From the NCBI GenBank assembly GCA_002928515.1, contig PERI01000001.1, forward strand, positions 682,001 to 746,000: a DNA stretch of 64,000 nt. The letters run 5' to 3'. The position numbers were made by a program, and so were the translations under genes. This stretch comes from Hyphomicrobium sp. (GTDB taxonomy: Bacteria > Pseudomonadota > Alphaproteobacteria > Rhizobiales > Hyphomicrobiaceae). Below are positions 1 to 8,599 of the stretch, in pieces. The notes under the pieces were generated by a model. That model searched no databases, was not told the DNA's origin, and saw only the letters and a program-made list of their open reading frames with translations. The number at the start of each line of letters is the position of its first letter. The stretch's first letter is position 1.

Positions 1-130
1 CGCTGAAGTCATTATCAGTGGACGTGCTCCGGCACAGGGCGAGGGCGCTTCCAAACGCATTGCAGAACAAGAAGCGGCTACTGCGCTGCTGTCACGTGAA
101 GGCGTTCGAAGCCAGGTGAGCGATGTCTGA
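1..130 (+). CDS. rnc: Ribonuclease III, C-terminal fragment
   Basis: Only the last 42 codons lie in the window; the reading frame starts at base 2 and stops with TGA at 128-130. The residues read as the end of a double-stranded RNA binding domain: an AEVIISGR strand, then the GEGASKRIAEQEAA helix typical of RNase III C-termini. RNase III cuts double-stranded RNA during rRNA and mRNA maturation. The stop overlaps the era start by eight bases, as in many alphaproteobacterial rnc-era operons, implying translational coupling. The identification rests on the C-terminal motif plus this gene order. Confidence 0.9.
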   Translation, partial: AEVIISGRAPAQGEGASKRIAEQEAATALLSREGVRSQVSDV

Positions 131-1076
131 CACACAAAGCCCGGATGAGCCAAGTGCTGGCGACATTGCGCCAGTCGATCCGCGCAGATGTGGATTTGTC
201 GCCATTCTTGGTGCGACGAATGTTGGCAAATCGACGTTGCTCAATGCGCTGGTTGGCGTCAAAGTTTCGATTGTCTCACACAAAGTGCAAACAACGCGCG
301 TCCCTATTCGCGGTATAGCGCTGCACGGCGACAGTCAAATCGTGTTCATCGATACGCCCGGTATATTTAATCCGAAGCGTCGTCTGGACCGCGCGATGGT
401 CGATGCGGCCTGGGGTGGAGCCGAAGACGCCGATGTCGTCGTTTTGGTCATCGACGCACAGCGGGGCGTGGATGACGATGCCGTCAAGATCATCGAGAAA
501 CTGAAAATCGCGCGTATGCCGCGTGTTGTGGTTTTAAATAAAGTCGATCGCATCGAAGAAAAAAAGCGACTGCTGGCTTTGACGAAGCATATCGATGGCC
601 TGCTGACCTTCGACCGTCTCTTCATGGTTTCGGCATTGGATGGCACGGGTGTTGCCGATCTCAAAGCATACCTGGCTGACGCCGTTGCTCCAGGCCCCTG
701 GCACTATGCCGAAGACGACGTCACCGACGTGCCCTTGAGGATGCTGGCCTCTGAGGTGACGCGCGAGCGCATTTATCATTGGCTGCATGAAGAATTACCA
801 TACTCAACGACGGTTGAGACGACGAGTTGGAAGGCGCTGAAAGATGGGTCCGCGCGGATCGAGCAAACCATCTACGTCGAGCGCGACAGTCAAAAAAGCA
901 TCGTTCTCGGTAAGGGTGGCGCAACAATTAAAAAGATCTCAATGGAAGCGCGGCGCGGCATTGAAGACATCGCCGATCACCCTGTTCATTTGTTCTTGTT
1001 TGTGAAGGTTCGCGAGAATTGGGGCAGCGATCCAGAGCGCTACCGGGAAATGGGACTGCCGTTTCCAAAATCATGA
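123..1076 (+). CDS. era: GTPase Era, 30S ribosomal subunit assembly
   Basis: Era is a membrane-associated GTPase that binds the 3' end of 16S rRNA during small-subunit maturation. In the 317 residues I see the P-loop GATNVGKST (30-38), switch QTTR (56-59), DTPG (77-80), NKVD (139-142) and the SAL motif (170-172). A C-terminal KH RNA-binding domain follows, with its GKGG turn near residue 260. Era proteins are usually about 300 residues; the extra length is a roughly 20-residue hydrophilic N-terminal tail. The ATG overlaps the rnc stop. recO follows 87 bases downstream, so this is the standard rnc-era-recO cluster. Confidence 0.97.
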   Translation: MSDTQSPDEPSAGDIAPVDPRRCGFVAILGATNVGKSTLLNALVGVKVSIVSHKVQTTRVPIRGIALHGDSQIVFIDTPGIFNPKRRLDRAMVDAAWGGAEDADVVVLVIDAQRGVDDDAVKIIEKLKIARMPRVVVLNKVDRIEEKKRLLALTKHIDGLLTFDRLFMVSALDGTGVADLKAYLADAVAPGPWHYAEDDVTDVPLRMLASEVTRERIYHWLHEELPYSTTVETTSWKALKDGSARIEQTIYVERDSQKSIVLGKGGATIKKISMEARRGIEDIADHPVHLFLFVKVRENWGSDPERYREMGLPFPKS

Positions 1077-1163
1077 GACAGGGCGCACTTGAGATGCGCG
1101 ATGAATGCTGTCTCTTGCCACGAATTCTACGTCAACGACTGGAGCGATTGACGGGCGGGCGCG

Positions 1164-1883
1164 ATGCAGTGGTCTGACGAAGGCATTATTCTATCTGTTC
1201 GACCGCACGGAGAAACGGCCGCTGTCGTTGAGCTTTGGACGCGTGCGCACGGACGACATCTTGGTCTTGTGCATGGCGGACGATCGCGCAAACTACGCCC
1301 TATTCTGCAAACTGGAAATCATGTCGATGCCGTTTGGAAGGCACGTCTGAGTGATCAGTTGGGTCACGTCGCCCTCGAACTTCGTCGCGGATTTGCTGCT
1401 GAAGCGATGGACGATAGTGCCGCTCTTGCAGCCTTGTCTTCCATGACGGCTTTGACGCGCTTGCTACCTGAACGTGACCCACATCCCAATCTCTACGAAA
1501 TAACACTATTCGTTCTTGGATTCCTCAACGATGTCACTGTCTGGCCAGCCTTGCTCGTGCGCTGGGAACTCGCTTTGCTGGAGGAATTAGGATTTGGTCT
1601 CGACCTCACGCAGTGCGCGGCAACTGGGGCCAACGATCAACTGATTTATGTGTCGCCAAAAACCGGGCGTGCTGTTTCTGCGTCCGCAGGTGAGCCTTAT
1701 CGCGAAAAGCTGCTGCCATTGCCGCAATTCTTGACGAGGCATCGCACTGGTTCGGTCACGAACGCTGATATTCAGTCAGGCTTGGCGCTGACCGGTCACT
1801 TTTTGGAGGCGCGCGTCCTTCATCCTAGCGGTGCTGTATTGCCTGATGTGCGCGCGCGCTTGACCGCATATCTCGGCCGATAG
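1164..1883 (+). CDS. recO: DNA repair protein RecO
   Basis: RecO loads RecA onto SSB-coated single-stranded DNA in the RecFOR recombination pathway. The 239-residue protein has the typical N-terminal OB-fold start, MQWSDEGIILSVRPHGE, continuing into a strand ending LGLVHGGRSR. A helical C-terminal half follows with the family pattern LLVRWELALLEELGFGLDL near residues 130-150. The cysteines of zinc-binding RecO proteins are not arranged as a clear four-cysteine site here; one Cys sits in LTQCAATG. Length and place after era fit the family. Confidence 0.93.
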   Translation: MQWSDEGIILSVRPHGETAAVVELWTRAHGRHLGLVHGGRSRKLRPILQTGNHVDAVWKARLSDQLGHVALELRRGFAAEAMDDSAALAALSSMTALTRLLPERDPHPNLYEITLFVLGFLNDVTVWPALLVRWELALLEELGFGLDLTQCAATGANDQLIYVSPKTGRAVSASAGEPYREKLLPLPQFLTRHRTGSVTNADIQSGLALTGHFLEARVLHPSGAVLPDVRARLTAYLGR

Positions 1884-1968
1884 ACCGATCCGCCTATTGG
1901 GCAGGCTCATTCTAATGTGTGAACGCCAGATAAATTTTTCGTTCAGAACCGGTTCAAGCCGAACGGGC

Positions 1969-2118
1969 TAGATTTCAATCATTGAACGACGAAACAAATG
2001 ACTGTTGGTCGTCATCGACGTTTTTTATCTGCCTAAGCTGTTTCCTTGCACACAGATCTCCCCCCGAACTGTGTGCCCCTGCGAAGAGCCGCTTCCCCGG
2101 GCGGCTCTTCTTTTTTTC
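1969..2118 (+). ncRNA. Candidate small trans-acting RNA with a C-rich exposed loop
   Basis: The recO-to-2401 gap holds a plausible RNA unit. It begins near CTAGATTT (1968), contains CTGTTTCCTTG near 2039-2048, then an 8-bp perfect stem GCACACAG (2048-2055) / CTGTGTGC (2069-2076). The 13-base loop between these arms carries six consecutive C residues, an anti-Shine-Dalgarno-like motif. It ends in a strong terminator. This layout resembles the alphaproteobacterial MmgR/suhB-type small RNAs, which pair with ribosome binding sites. The resemblance is from memory and the 5' end is inferred; I saw no clear promoter. Confidence 0.4.
2083..2118 (+). terminator. Rho-independent terminator
   Basis: Perfect 10-bp stem GAAGAGCCGC (2083-2092) / GCGGCTCTTC (2101-2110), loop of eight bases, then eight T residues. 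It lies 200 bases after recO and most likely ends the candidate small RNA, or reads through from recO. Confidence 0.85.
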
Positions 2119-2235
2119 AGATTTGGTTTTTAGGAACCTTTTCTGCAACAACGAGTTCGACAATCATCTTATGGCATTGCCATACTGTTGATGCCGCCTG
2201 TTAGCTTGCGGGAGCAAACGGGCAGCACAAACGAG

Positions 2236-2256
2236 GGCCGCGGTTCAACCGCGGCC
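2236..2256. repeat. Perfect GC-rich inverted repeat
   Basis: The arms GGCCGCGGTT and AACCGCGGCC flank a single base, giving a hairpin with a very small loop. There is no T-run on either side, only TTCGGCATTTCGG downstream on the plus strand, so a terminator role is uncertain. It sits about 145 bases before the next gene. Confidence 0.5.
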
Positions 2257-2400
2257 TTCGGCATTTCGGCCTGTCATAGAACGTGACTGTCTAGCCACAG
2301 CCCACCAAATGCTCATCGAACGTAGACACTCATTAAGAGGTGATTAAGCATCGCAACGTACCTTCGCTGCCATATTTCAGTTAGTGCATTGGGGTTGGCA

Positions 2401-3411
2401 ATGACGGGTTTAAGGTCACTTCCTATTAATAGTATTATGGCCCGTGGCAGCATCACCGATGTTGATGTCGTGCAATTTCGTCGTGTTGTATTTGAGGACG
2501 GCATTGTCTCGCCTGAAGAGGCCGAGTGCCTTTTTAAACTGAATGATGCGATTGGGTCTAAAGACCCGCAATGGCCAGACTTCTTTGTCGAAGCTCTGAC
2601 CGATTATCTTGTTTTTCAGGAGCGTCCCCACGGTTATCTGACATCGGCTAATGCTGCGTGGCTGATTGAGCGCATCTCAAACGATGGTTTGGTCGAGACC
2701 AAAACTGAGCTTGAACTCCTGGTCAACGTGCTTGAGAAGGCGCGCTGGTCGCCAGTCAGTTTGGTAGCGTTTGCACTAGAGCAAGTGAAAACGGCGGTGA
2801 TTTCTGGCAATGGCCCATTGCGCAAAGGCATGACTGTCGAAGCAGGGGTCATTACGGACGGTGAAGTCGATTTGCTTCGTCGCATGCTTTACGGGTTCGG
2901 TGGTGATGGCAGCGTCGCTGTCACGCGCAATGAAGCTGACATTCTGTTTGATATCGACGAAGCCGTGGCTGACGCAACGCCGAACCCGGTTTGGACCGAT
3001 TTGTTCGTCAAGGCAGTTGCAAACGTCATTATGTCGTCTTCCGGGTACTCCGTTCCAACGCGCGAGGAGGCTCTGCGCCAAGAGGCATCTCTCCAATCTC
3101 CAGAGCAGCAGACCTCTGTGCTCGCATTCTTGTTGTCGATGGTTCAGTCGAACCTAACGACCATTCAAGATGCTTATCACGACCAGACATCTGAAGAGCG
3201 CGCGCTCGCACGCCTGGAGCATCAGCGGATAGAAATCATTACCAACGAAACAATCACAGAAGCTGAGGCCGGTTGGCTTGCTGGCCGCCTTGGTCGTGAT
3301 GGGCGTTTATCACCTAGCGAGATCGCACTCGTGTCGTACTTGAAGCGCCAGAGCCCTAAGATCCATCCGGCCCTGGTCGAAGCCGTGGAGCGGATTGGTC
3401 ACGCGGCGTAA
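2401..3411 (+). CDS. Hypothetical protein with an internal duplication
   Basis: The function is not recognised. The 336-residue acidic, soluble protein has no signal peptide or membrane segment. Two halves align: VVFEDGIVSPEEAECLFKLNDA followed by WPDFFVEALTDYLV matches GGDGSVAVTRNEADILFDIDEA followed by WTDLFVKAVANVIM. A third, shorter unit near the C-terminus carries LGRDGRLSPSEIALVSYL. The acidic G-D-G-x-(V/L) turn before each helix looks like a divergent TerB-like or EF-hand-like helical unit, but this is only a visual impression. The start was set at the ATG behind GGGGTT; a TTG at 2389 and an ATG at 2437 are alternatives. It stands alone between the small RNA and pccA. Confidence 0.75.
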   Translation: MTGLRSLPINSIMARGSITDVDVVQFRRVVFEDGIVSPEEAECLFKLNDAIGSKDPQWPDFFVEALTDYLVFQERPHGYLTSANAAWLIERISNDGLVETKTELELLVNVLEKARWSPVSLVAFALEQVKTAVISGNGPLRKGMTVEAGVITDGEVDLLRRMLYGFGGDGSVAVTRNEADILFDIDEAVADATPNPVWTDLFVKAVANVIMSSSGYSVPTREEALRQEASLQSPEQQTSVLAFLLSMVQSNLTTIQDAYHDQTSEERALARLEHQRIEIITNETITEAEAGWLAGRLGRDGRLSPSEIALVSYLKRQSPKIHPALVEAVERIGHAA

Positions 3412-3657
3412 ACTGCTGTATTGGTTTGTGGCGTGGCTGTCCTCCCCAGCCCCCTGCCTACGGCCTGCCAACACTGTCTTTCACTTAACGGCAGTCGTAG
3501 CCAAAGCGTGCGGCAGCGCATCGCAGATCAGCCTTAAGGTCGGCTTAGCCTCAGAGGTTTACGCAGCCCGCGCCAGCCTCTATGACGAGCGGCTGGATAT
3601 ACGTCTCGATCATCATCGTTAATGACCGGGGCGCTCGGGGAAGGACAAGGCTGGTCG

Positions 3658-5676
3658 ATGTTCAAAAAAATCCTGACTGCCAACCGTGGCGAGATTGCCT
3701 GTCGCGTAATTAAGACGGCGCGCAAAATGGGCATCAAGACCGTCGCTGTGTTTTCGGACGCTGACCGGGATGCCTTGCATGTCGAAATGGCCGATGAGGC
3801 CATTCACATCGGAGCGGCTGCTGCATCCGAATCCTATCTCGTCATGGATCGTATTATTGAGGCTTGTAAGAAGTCTGGCGCGGAAGCCGTGCATCCTGGT
3901 TACGGTTTCTTGTCGGAGCGTGAGTCGTTCCCTACGGCGCTTCAAAAGAACGGAATTGTTTTCATCGGTCCCAACGCCAAGGCCATCGCGTCTATGGGTG
4001 ACAAGATCGAATCCAAGAAGGCTGCGGCTGCAGCAAACGTATCGACCGTTCCGGGCTACATGGGCGAAATCAAAGACGCTGCCCACGCGGTCAAAATATC
4101 TAATGAGATCGGTTATCCGGTCATGATTAAGGCATCTGCGGGCGGTGGCGGTAAGGGCATGCGTATCGCCTACAACGCCAAAGAGGCCGAAGAAGGCTTC
4201 CAGCTCGCGCGATCCGAAGCCAAGTCGTCGTTCGGTGACGATCGCTGCTTCGTCGAGAAATTTATCGAAAATCCGCGCCATATCGAAATTCAGGTGCTGG
4301 GCGATAAACATGGCAATGTTGTTTATCTCGGCGAACGCGAGTGCTCGATCCAGCGTCGTAACCAGAAAGTTCTGGAAGAAGCGCCTTCGCCATTGCTGGA
4401 TGAAAAGACCCGTCGCGCTATGGGGGAGCAGGCGGTAGCTCTCTCCAAAGCTGTCGGATACGACAGCGCGGGCACCGTGGAATTCGTGGCCGGCCAAGAC
4501 CGCTCATTTTTCTTCCTGGAAATGAACACGCGCCTTCAGGTCGAGCATCCGGTCACAGAAATGGTGACGGGACTAGATCTCGTCGAGCAGATGATCCGGG
4601 TTGCGGCTGGCGAAAAGCTCAGCTTCAAGCAGTCTGACGTGACGTTAAAGGGTTGGTCGGTCGAAAGTCGCGTGTACGCCGAAGATCCATTCCGGAATTT
4701 CTTGCCGTCCATCGGTCGTCTGGTGAAGTATCGCCCTCCCGTTGAGAGCAAAAAAGATGGCGTCACCGTGCGCAACGACACGGGCGTGTTCGAGGGTGGC
4801 GAAATTTCGATGTATTATGATCCGATGATCGCCAAACTTGTGACCCACGCTCCCACCCGCGAGGCAGCGATCGATGCACAAGCCGCTGCTCTGGATGCAT
4901 TCTATATCGATGGCATTCAGCACAATGTGCCGTTCCTGGCAGCCATTATGCAGCACCCCCGTTGGCGATCGGGCAACATTTCGACGGGATTTATCAAAGA
5001 AGAGTATCCTGACGGTTTCAAGCCGCGCGTCCCGGAAGGCAAAGACTTGAAGACACTTGCCGCTGTTGCAGCCGTGATTGACCATCTGGGCAACGCACGT
5101 CGCCGCGGTATCACGCATCAAATGGCAGGGCAGTCTGTGCGCTTTGCCAAGCGGCGTGTTGTTAAGGTTGGAGACTCGTCAGTCCTTCTTGAGGTGATGG
5201 GAGCCAATCCTGGTCCTTATTATGTATCGATTTTGGATGCACAGGGTCAGCCTTCGCAGACGATGGAAATCACCTCTGATTGGTGGCCCGGTCAGCCGGT
5301 CTGGCAAGGCACCGTTGCCGATGAACCCGTTTCCGTTCAGGTCCGCACGATTGCCAATGGGTTGAATCTGTCGTTCCGCGGCATTCAGGCGCCGACCTAT
5401 GTCTATACCCAGCGGGAATCGGAACTGGCGGCTCTCATGCCGGTGAAGGTTGCGGCAGACATGTCGAAGTACCTGCTGTGCCCGATGCCCGGCCTAGTGA
5501 AGGCCATTCATGTCGATGAGGGTCAAGACGTAAAGGCTGGTGATTCTCTCGCGGTTGTCGAAGCGATGAAGATGGAAAACATCTTGAAAGCTGAGCGCGA
5601 TGGAAAAGTGAAGAAGGTTGCTGCCAAAGCTGGCGATAGCCTTGCCGTCGATGCGGTGATTATCGAGTTCGCGTAA
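3658..5676 (+). CDS. pccA: Propionyl-CoA carboxylase alpha subunit (biotin carboxylase plus biotin carrier)
   Basis: This subunit carboxylates its own biotin using ATP and bicarbonate; the beta subunit then makes methylmalonyl-CoA. The 672 residues start MFKKILTANRGEIACRV, the usual biotin carboxylase N-terminus. The glycine-rich ATP-grasp loop KASAGGGGKGMR lies near residues 158-169. The family EMNTRLQVEHPVTE motif is present, followed by the linker domain typical of PCC alpha subunits. The biotinylation site is EAMKMEN with Lys638. The ATG at 3658 has an upstream GGAAGGACAAGG ribosome site and is preferred to the ATG at 3622. No beta subunit gene lies next to it. Confidence 0.93.
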   Translation: MFKKILTANRGEIACRVIKTARKMGIKTVAVFSDADRDALHVEMADEAIHIGAAAASESYLVMDRIIEACKKSGAEAVHPGYGFLSERESFPTALQKNGIVFIGPNAKAIASMGDKIESKKAAAAANVSTVPGYMGEIKDAAHAVKISNEIGYPVMIKASAGGGGKGMRIAYNAKEAEEGFQLARSEAKSSFGDDRCFVEKFIENPRHIEIQVLGDKHGNVVYLGERECSIQRRNQKVLEEAPSPLLDEKTRRAMGEQAVALSKAVGYDSAGTVEFVAGQDRSFFFLEMNTRLQVEHPVTEMVTGLDLVEQMIRVAAGEKLSFKQSDVTLKGWSVESRVYAEDPFRNFLPSIGRLVKYRPPVESKKDGVTVRNDTGVFEGGEISMYYDPMIAKLVTHAPTREAAIDAQAAALDAFYIDGIQHNVPFLAAIMQHPRWRSGNISTGFIKEEYPDGFKPRVPEGKDLKTLAAVAAVIDHLGNARRRGITHQMAGQSVRFAKRRVVKVGDSSVLLEVMGANPGPYYVSILDAQGQPSQTMEITSDWWPGQPVWQGTVADEPVSVQVRTIANGLNLSFRGIQAPTYVYTQRESELAALMPVKVAADMSKYLLCPMPGLVKAIHVDEGQDVKAGDSLAVVEAMKMENILKAERDGKVKKVAAKAGDSLAVDAVIIEFA

Positions 5677-5743
5677 CGCATATGGGCAGATAGATCTTCA
5701 TCACGCGCGATCACGCGTACTGAAATAATTTGTAATGTGAATG

Positions 5744-6592
5744 TCAGTTGAGGCGGCCTGCCGCCCGCCTCAGGCCATCCAAGATCGGCTCATAGGCTTC
5801 TTCGTTACGGGTTTCTGGATAGACCATGTAAACAGGGTATGTGAATCTGCGGCTGCGTTTGGTTTCTCTCAAACGCCCGCGTGAGATCAGCGTGCGCACC
5901 ATGCGCGCTGGGAAATACCCGGAACATTCGTTGGCAAGCATATATTCTAGGCTGAGCGGTCCTAGGTTGAGGTTGACTGCCGGGTTGGCAAGTTCTGGAA
6001 ACGCTGCAGCGTGATCTTGAAGAAAATCAACTCCCCAATCGATCAACAGATAGTCACTCGTGCCGCGCCTTGCGCCGGTTTTTGCCGATGAAACCAGCAC
6101 AAACTCTTCATCGAACAAGTGTTCGATCGTAAGGCCTGGTGGCGGCGACGGTCGGTATAAAATCGCTAAATCCAATGTTCCTTCGATCAATCGCTGCGAC
6201 AAGGCGCTCGGGATGCCGGCCGTGGCCGAAACGGCGATGCCGGGGATTTCGATTCGCAGGCCTGACATCCACTTCATCAGGAACCCGCTCCACAAACTCA
6301 GTGGTGCACCAACCGAAACATGGTCGGGATGTTTGTCGGCTAAACTGACTTGAAGTTGCGCTTGTTGCCACACTCGGACCATCGCGAGGGCATGTTTTTG
6401 AAACAATTCGCCAGCACCAGTGAGTTCTGCACCGGATTTTGAGCGTGTAAAAAGCGGCCTTCCGAGTAGGTCTTCGAGACCTTTGATTCGCGCAGAAACT
6501 GTCGACTGCGTGATGTTCATTTTTCGCGCAGCATCAATAAAACTGCCGGTTTCTGCTACGATGAGAAATGTTCGTGCGAGGCTGACATCCAT
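5744..6592 (-). CDS. LysR-family transcriptional regulator
   Basis: This is a typical LysR regulator of 282 residues. The N-terminal winged helix-turn-helix covers roughly residues 5-60, with the motif AARKMNITQSTVSARIKGLE, followed by GRPLFTR. The C-terminal half is the periplasmic-binding-protein-like effector domain with LDLAILYRPS in its first lobe. The start was set at the ATG at 6592, which has GAGGAAA at the right spacing; an upstream ATG would add ten residues. It is divergent from the small Lys/Ala peptide gene at 6774 and converges on pccA. Its target and effector are unknown. Confidence 0.9.
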   Translation of the reverse strand: MDVSLARTFLIVAETGSFIDAARKMNITQSTVSARIKGLEDLLGRPLFTRSKSGAELTGAGELFQKHALAMVRVWQQAQLQVSLADKHPDHVSVGAPLSLWSGFLMKWMSGLRIEIPGIAVSATAGIPSALSQRLIEGTLDLAILYRPSPPPGLTIEHLFDEEFVLVSSAKTGARRGTSDYLLIDWGVDFLQDHAAAFPELANPAVNLNLGPLSLEYMLANECSGYFPARMVRTLISRGRLRETKRSRRFTYPVYMVYPETRNEEAYEPILDGLRRAAGRLN

Positions 6593-6773
6593 GTTGATTT
6601 CCTCGGTCGCAAAGTGGACCACACCTCATCTATCGAAATTTTCGATATCAACAAACATCAAATTTCGTTTGTGCATTGACTTGAATCTCAGCAATGTGAT
6701 TCCGACTCGCACAAATGTCGGGTCGATGGACGGTTTTCGTCTGTCAACGAATGAAACGGAAGGACGATCGAAA

Positions 6774-6845
6774 ATGGCTAAAGCTGCAAAGAAGGCCGCT
6801 AAGAAGGCTCCTGCCAAAAAGGCAGCAAAGAAGAAGAAGAAGTAA
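6774..6845 (+). CDS. Very small Lys/Ala-rich basic peptide (histone H1-tail-like)
   Basis: The 23-residue open frame is almost only lysine and alanine with one proline, ending in five consecutive lysines. It has a strong ribosome site, GGAAGGA at 6758-6764, nine bases before the ATG. The composition matches the C-terminal tails of bacterial H1-like nucleoid proteins (AlgP or HctB type), so DNA or RNA binding is a reasonable inference. An in-frame ATG at 6726 would give 39 residues. It lies in the divergent region after a LysR gene and directly before a secreted protein gene. It is too short for confident calling by statistics alone. Confidence 0.6.
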   Translation: MAKAAKKAAKKAPAKKAAKKKKK

Positions 6846-6878
6846 TTGGTGCACGCCGCGGTCGCTGGAGCTTCCGTA

Positions 6879-7181
6879 ATGATCCGAATGGCTCTTACGG
6901 TGTGCGCGATCGCAGCTCTTCTTATGACCTCGGCTGCTGACGCGGCCACGGTTACGAACCGAGATCATCAAGGCATTCGCGTTTTGATCATCGAGGATAC
7001 GGTGCGGCAAGATATGGTTTTGTCGTCCGGCAAAGTAATTGATGGGGTCTGTCAGAAGGGCTGTATCATCCGCCTTAATGACAGTGACGATACCGAGTAT
7101 GAACTGGAAGGTTCGGAAAGGGTTTCTGTAGAAGAGGGCTTCCTCTACTACGACGGCTCAGATGGTGTTGCCGCGCCCTAG
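6879..7181 (+). CDS. Small secreted hypothetical protein
   Basis: The 100-residue protein begins MIRMALTVCAIAALLMTSAADA, a good Sec signal peptide with cleavage after ADA. The mature part, about 75 residues, holds two nearby cysteines (VCQKGC) that could form a disulphide in the periplasm, and an acidic C-terminal half. The ATG at 6879 is preceded by GGAG. It follows the Lys/Ala peptide by 33 bases and may be co-transcribed. Its function is not recognised; small proteins of this type are common in Hyphomicrobiales. Confidence 0.7.
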   Translation: MIRMALTVCAIAALLMTSAADAATVTNRDHQGIRVLIIEDTVRQDMVLSSGKVIDGVCQKGCIIRLNDSDDTEYELEGSERVSVEEGFLYYDGSDGVAAP

Positions 7182-7331
7182 TTGGCTGCGAGTAATTTCG
7201 GATGAGCTGGCCGGTGCGGTAGGGAAGAGGTTGCGGCACTTATCAGTAGCGCTCGGCTTTCATGCGGAAGCCGGGCGTTTTCTTTTTGATAGTGTTGGTA
7301 AAAATTGGCGTTTAGACAGTAGCTCACAGGT

Positions 7332-8030
7332 TCAATTCCTGCCCGTTGCTGGGTCGGCAACACTGTGGGTGCGCCCAAAGTTTTCTTCAAAACTTGCTCG
7401 AAGTGCGATGTCTACGTCTGTCATGGTAACGGGTCGTCCAAGATCGGCGAGGCTCGTTACGCCATAGTTTTGGATCCCGCACGGGACGATGCCTCGGTAG
7501 TGTGTGAGATCTGGATCAACATTGAAGCTTATGCCGTGTGTCGTCACGCCTTGGCTCACACGCAATCCGATGGCCGCAATTTTTTGTTCTAGATCCCCAT
7601 GTTTGCCGTTTCGCTGGACCCACATGCCAATGCGTCCGGGTTTGGATTGACCTTTGATGTTGAATGCGTCGAGTGTATCGGCAAGCCAAAGTTCTAGATT
7701 GGATATCAGTGCTCGCACGTCGTTGCCGCGTTTTTGCAGGTCGAGCATGACGTAGGCAATGCGTTGGCCAGGGCCGTGATATGTATATTGACCGCCACGA
7801 CCGCTTTGAAAGACCGGCAGATATGTTGGTTCGATGAGATCTGTTGCTTTGGAACTGGTTCCAGCCGTGTATAGAGCTGGATGCTCGATCAGCCAAATCA
7901 ACTCGGACGCCCGATGGGCGCGTATATCGTCAGCGCGTTTGGCCATGACATCAAGCGCAGTAGGGTAACTGATGAGGTCATCTCGGATGGCCCATTCGAT
8001 GTCGCCGGAATTTTCCAAGCGTTTGGTCAT
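7332..8030 (-). CDS. lipB: Lipoyl(octanoyl) transferase LipB
   Basis: LipB moves the octanoyl group from acyl carrier protein to a lysine of lipoyl domains, the first step of lipoate biosynthesis. The 232-residue protein has the family signature GRGGQYTYHGPGQ (78-90) and the block KIAAIGLRVS with catalytic Lys150. HGISFNVDPDL and IVPCGI with catalytic Cys184 follow. Length fits the family. No lipA lies nearby. The ribosome site upstream of the ATG is weak, but the N-terminal sequence reads well from there. Confidence 0.95.
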   Translation of the reverse strand: MTKRLENSGDIEWAIRDDLISYPTALDVMAKRADDIRAHRASELIWLIEHPALYTAGTSSKATDLIEPTYLPVFQSGRGGQYTYHGPGQRIAYVMLDLQKRGNDVRALISNLELWLADTLDAFNIKGQSKPGRIGMWVQRNGKHGDLEQKIAAIGLRVSQGVTTHGISFNVDPDLTHYRGIVPCGIQNYGVTSLADLGRPVTMTDVDIALRASFEENFGRTHSVADPATGRN

Positions 8031-8315
8031 TTGTGGAATGCGAACTCGATAGGAGTTTTCTGGCGGGCCATTGCTGAGCCGATCACAGTATATAGAGGTG
8101 CTCGTGTGCCCATTTTCGATTCAAATGACTTCATGAGCTTGGTTCTACATGGATATTTGATTGTAAGCGTATGACTTTGGTAGTGCCTAACCCTGTCTTT
8201 GAGACATGGCTAATCTGCCGCTTGCGTTCACAGAACCGCTCTGATACCTGGGGCGTCTTCGAGTTTTCGCGCAGGTGGATGCTCGGTCAAGGCTGATGTT
8301 CGTTATCAGCGAAAT

Positions 8316-8402
8316 GCGGTTGTGGCGGAATTGGTAGACGCACTACCTTGAGGTGGTAACGCTGGAAACGGCGTGGAGGTTCGAGTCCTCTCAACCGCAC
8401 CA
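8316..8402 (+). tRNA. tRNA-Leu, anticodon GAG
   Basis: Class II tRNA with acceptor arms GCGGTTG and CAACCGC and an encoded CCA end. It has a D-loop with TGGTAGACGC and an anticodon loop TTGAGGT giving anticodon GAG (CUC/CUU codons). A variable arm (CTGGAAACGGC) and a T arm with GGTTCGAGTCC follow. Base 43 does not pair with base 27, a mild irregularity. Confidence 0.96.
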
Positions 8403-8599
8403 TTGACGTCCCGATCTACCAATCGGGAATTTATAGGCCAAATAATTGAATTCTTTGATGCCTATGACTTTGGGTAATTTGGCCTCCGAGCGAATTTGCG
8501 GTCTTTCAGGAACGCTCATACTTTACAAAAATCTAGTTATCCATTTCAAGAGAATAACAATCAGGCTAATCGGAGCGATTGGCCTTCAATTCAATATTT

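Noticed and set aside
3619-4497. Minus-strand frame of 292 residues opposite pccA
   Set aside because: It mirrors conserved biotin carboxylase codons and shows no independent ribosome site or family.
6420-6773. Longer version of the Lys/Ala peptide frame
   Set aside because: The upstream part is antisense to the LysR gene and lacks a start with a ribosome site; only the 23- or 39-residue forms are plausible.
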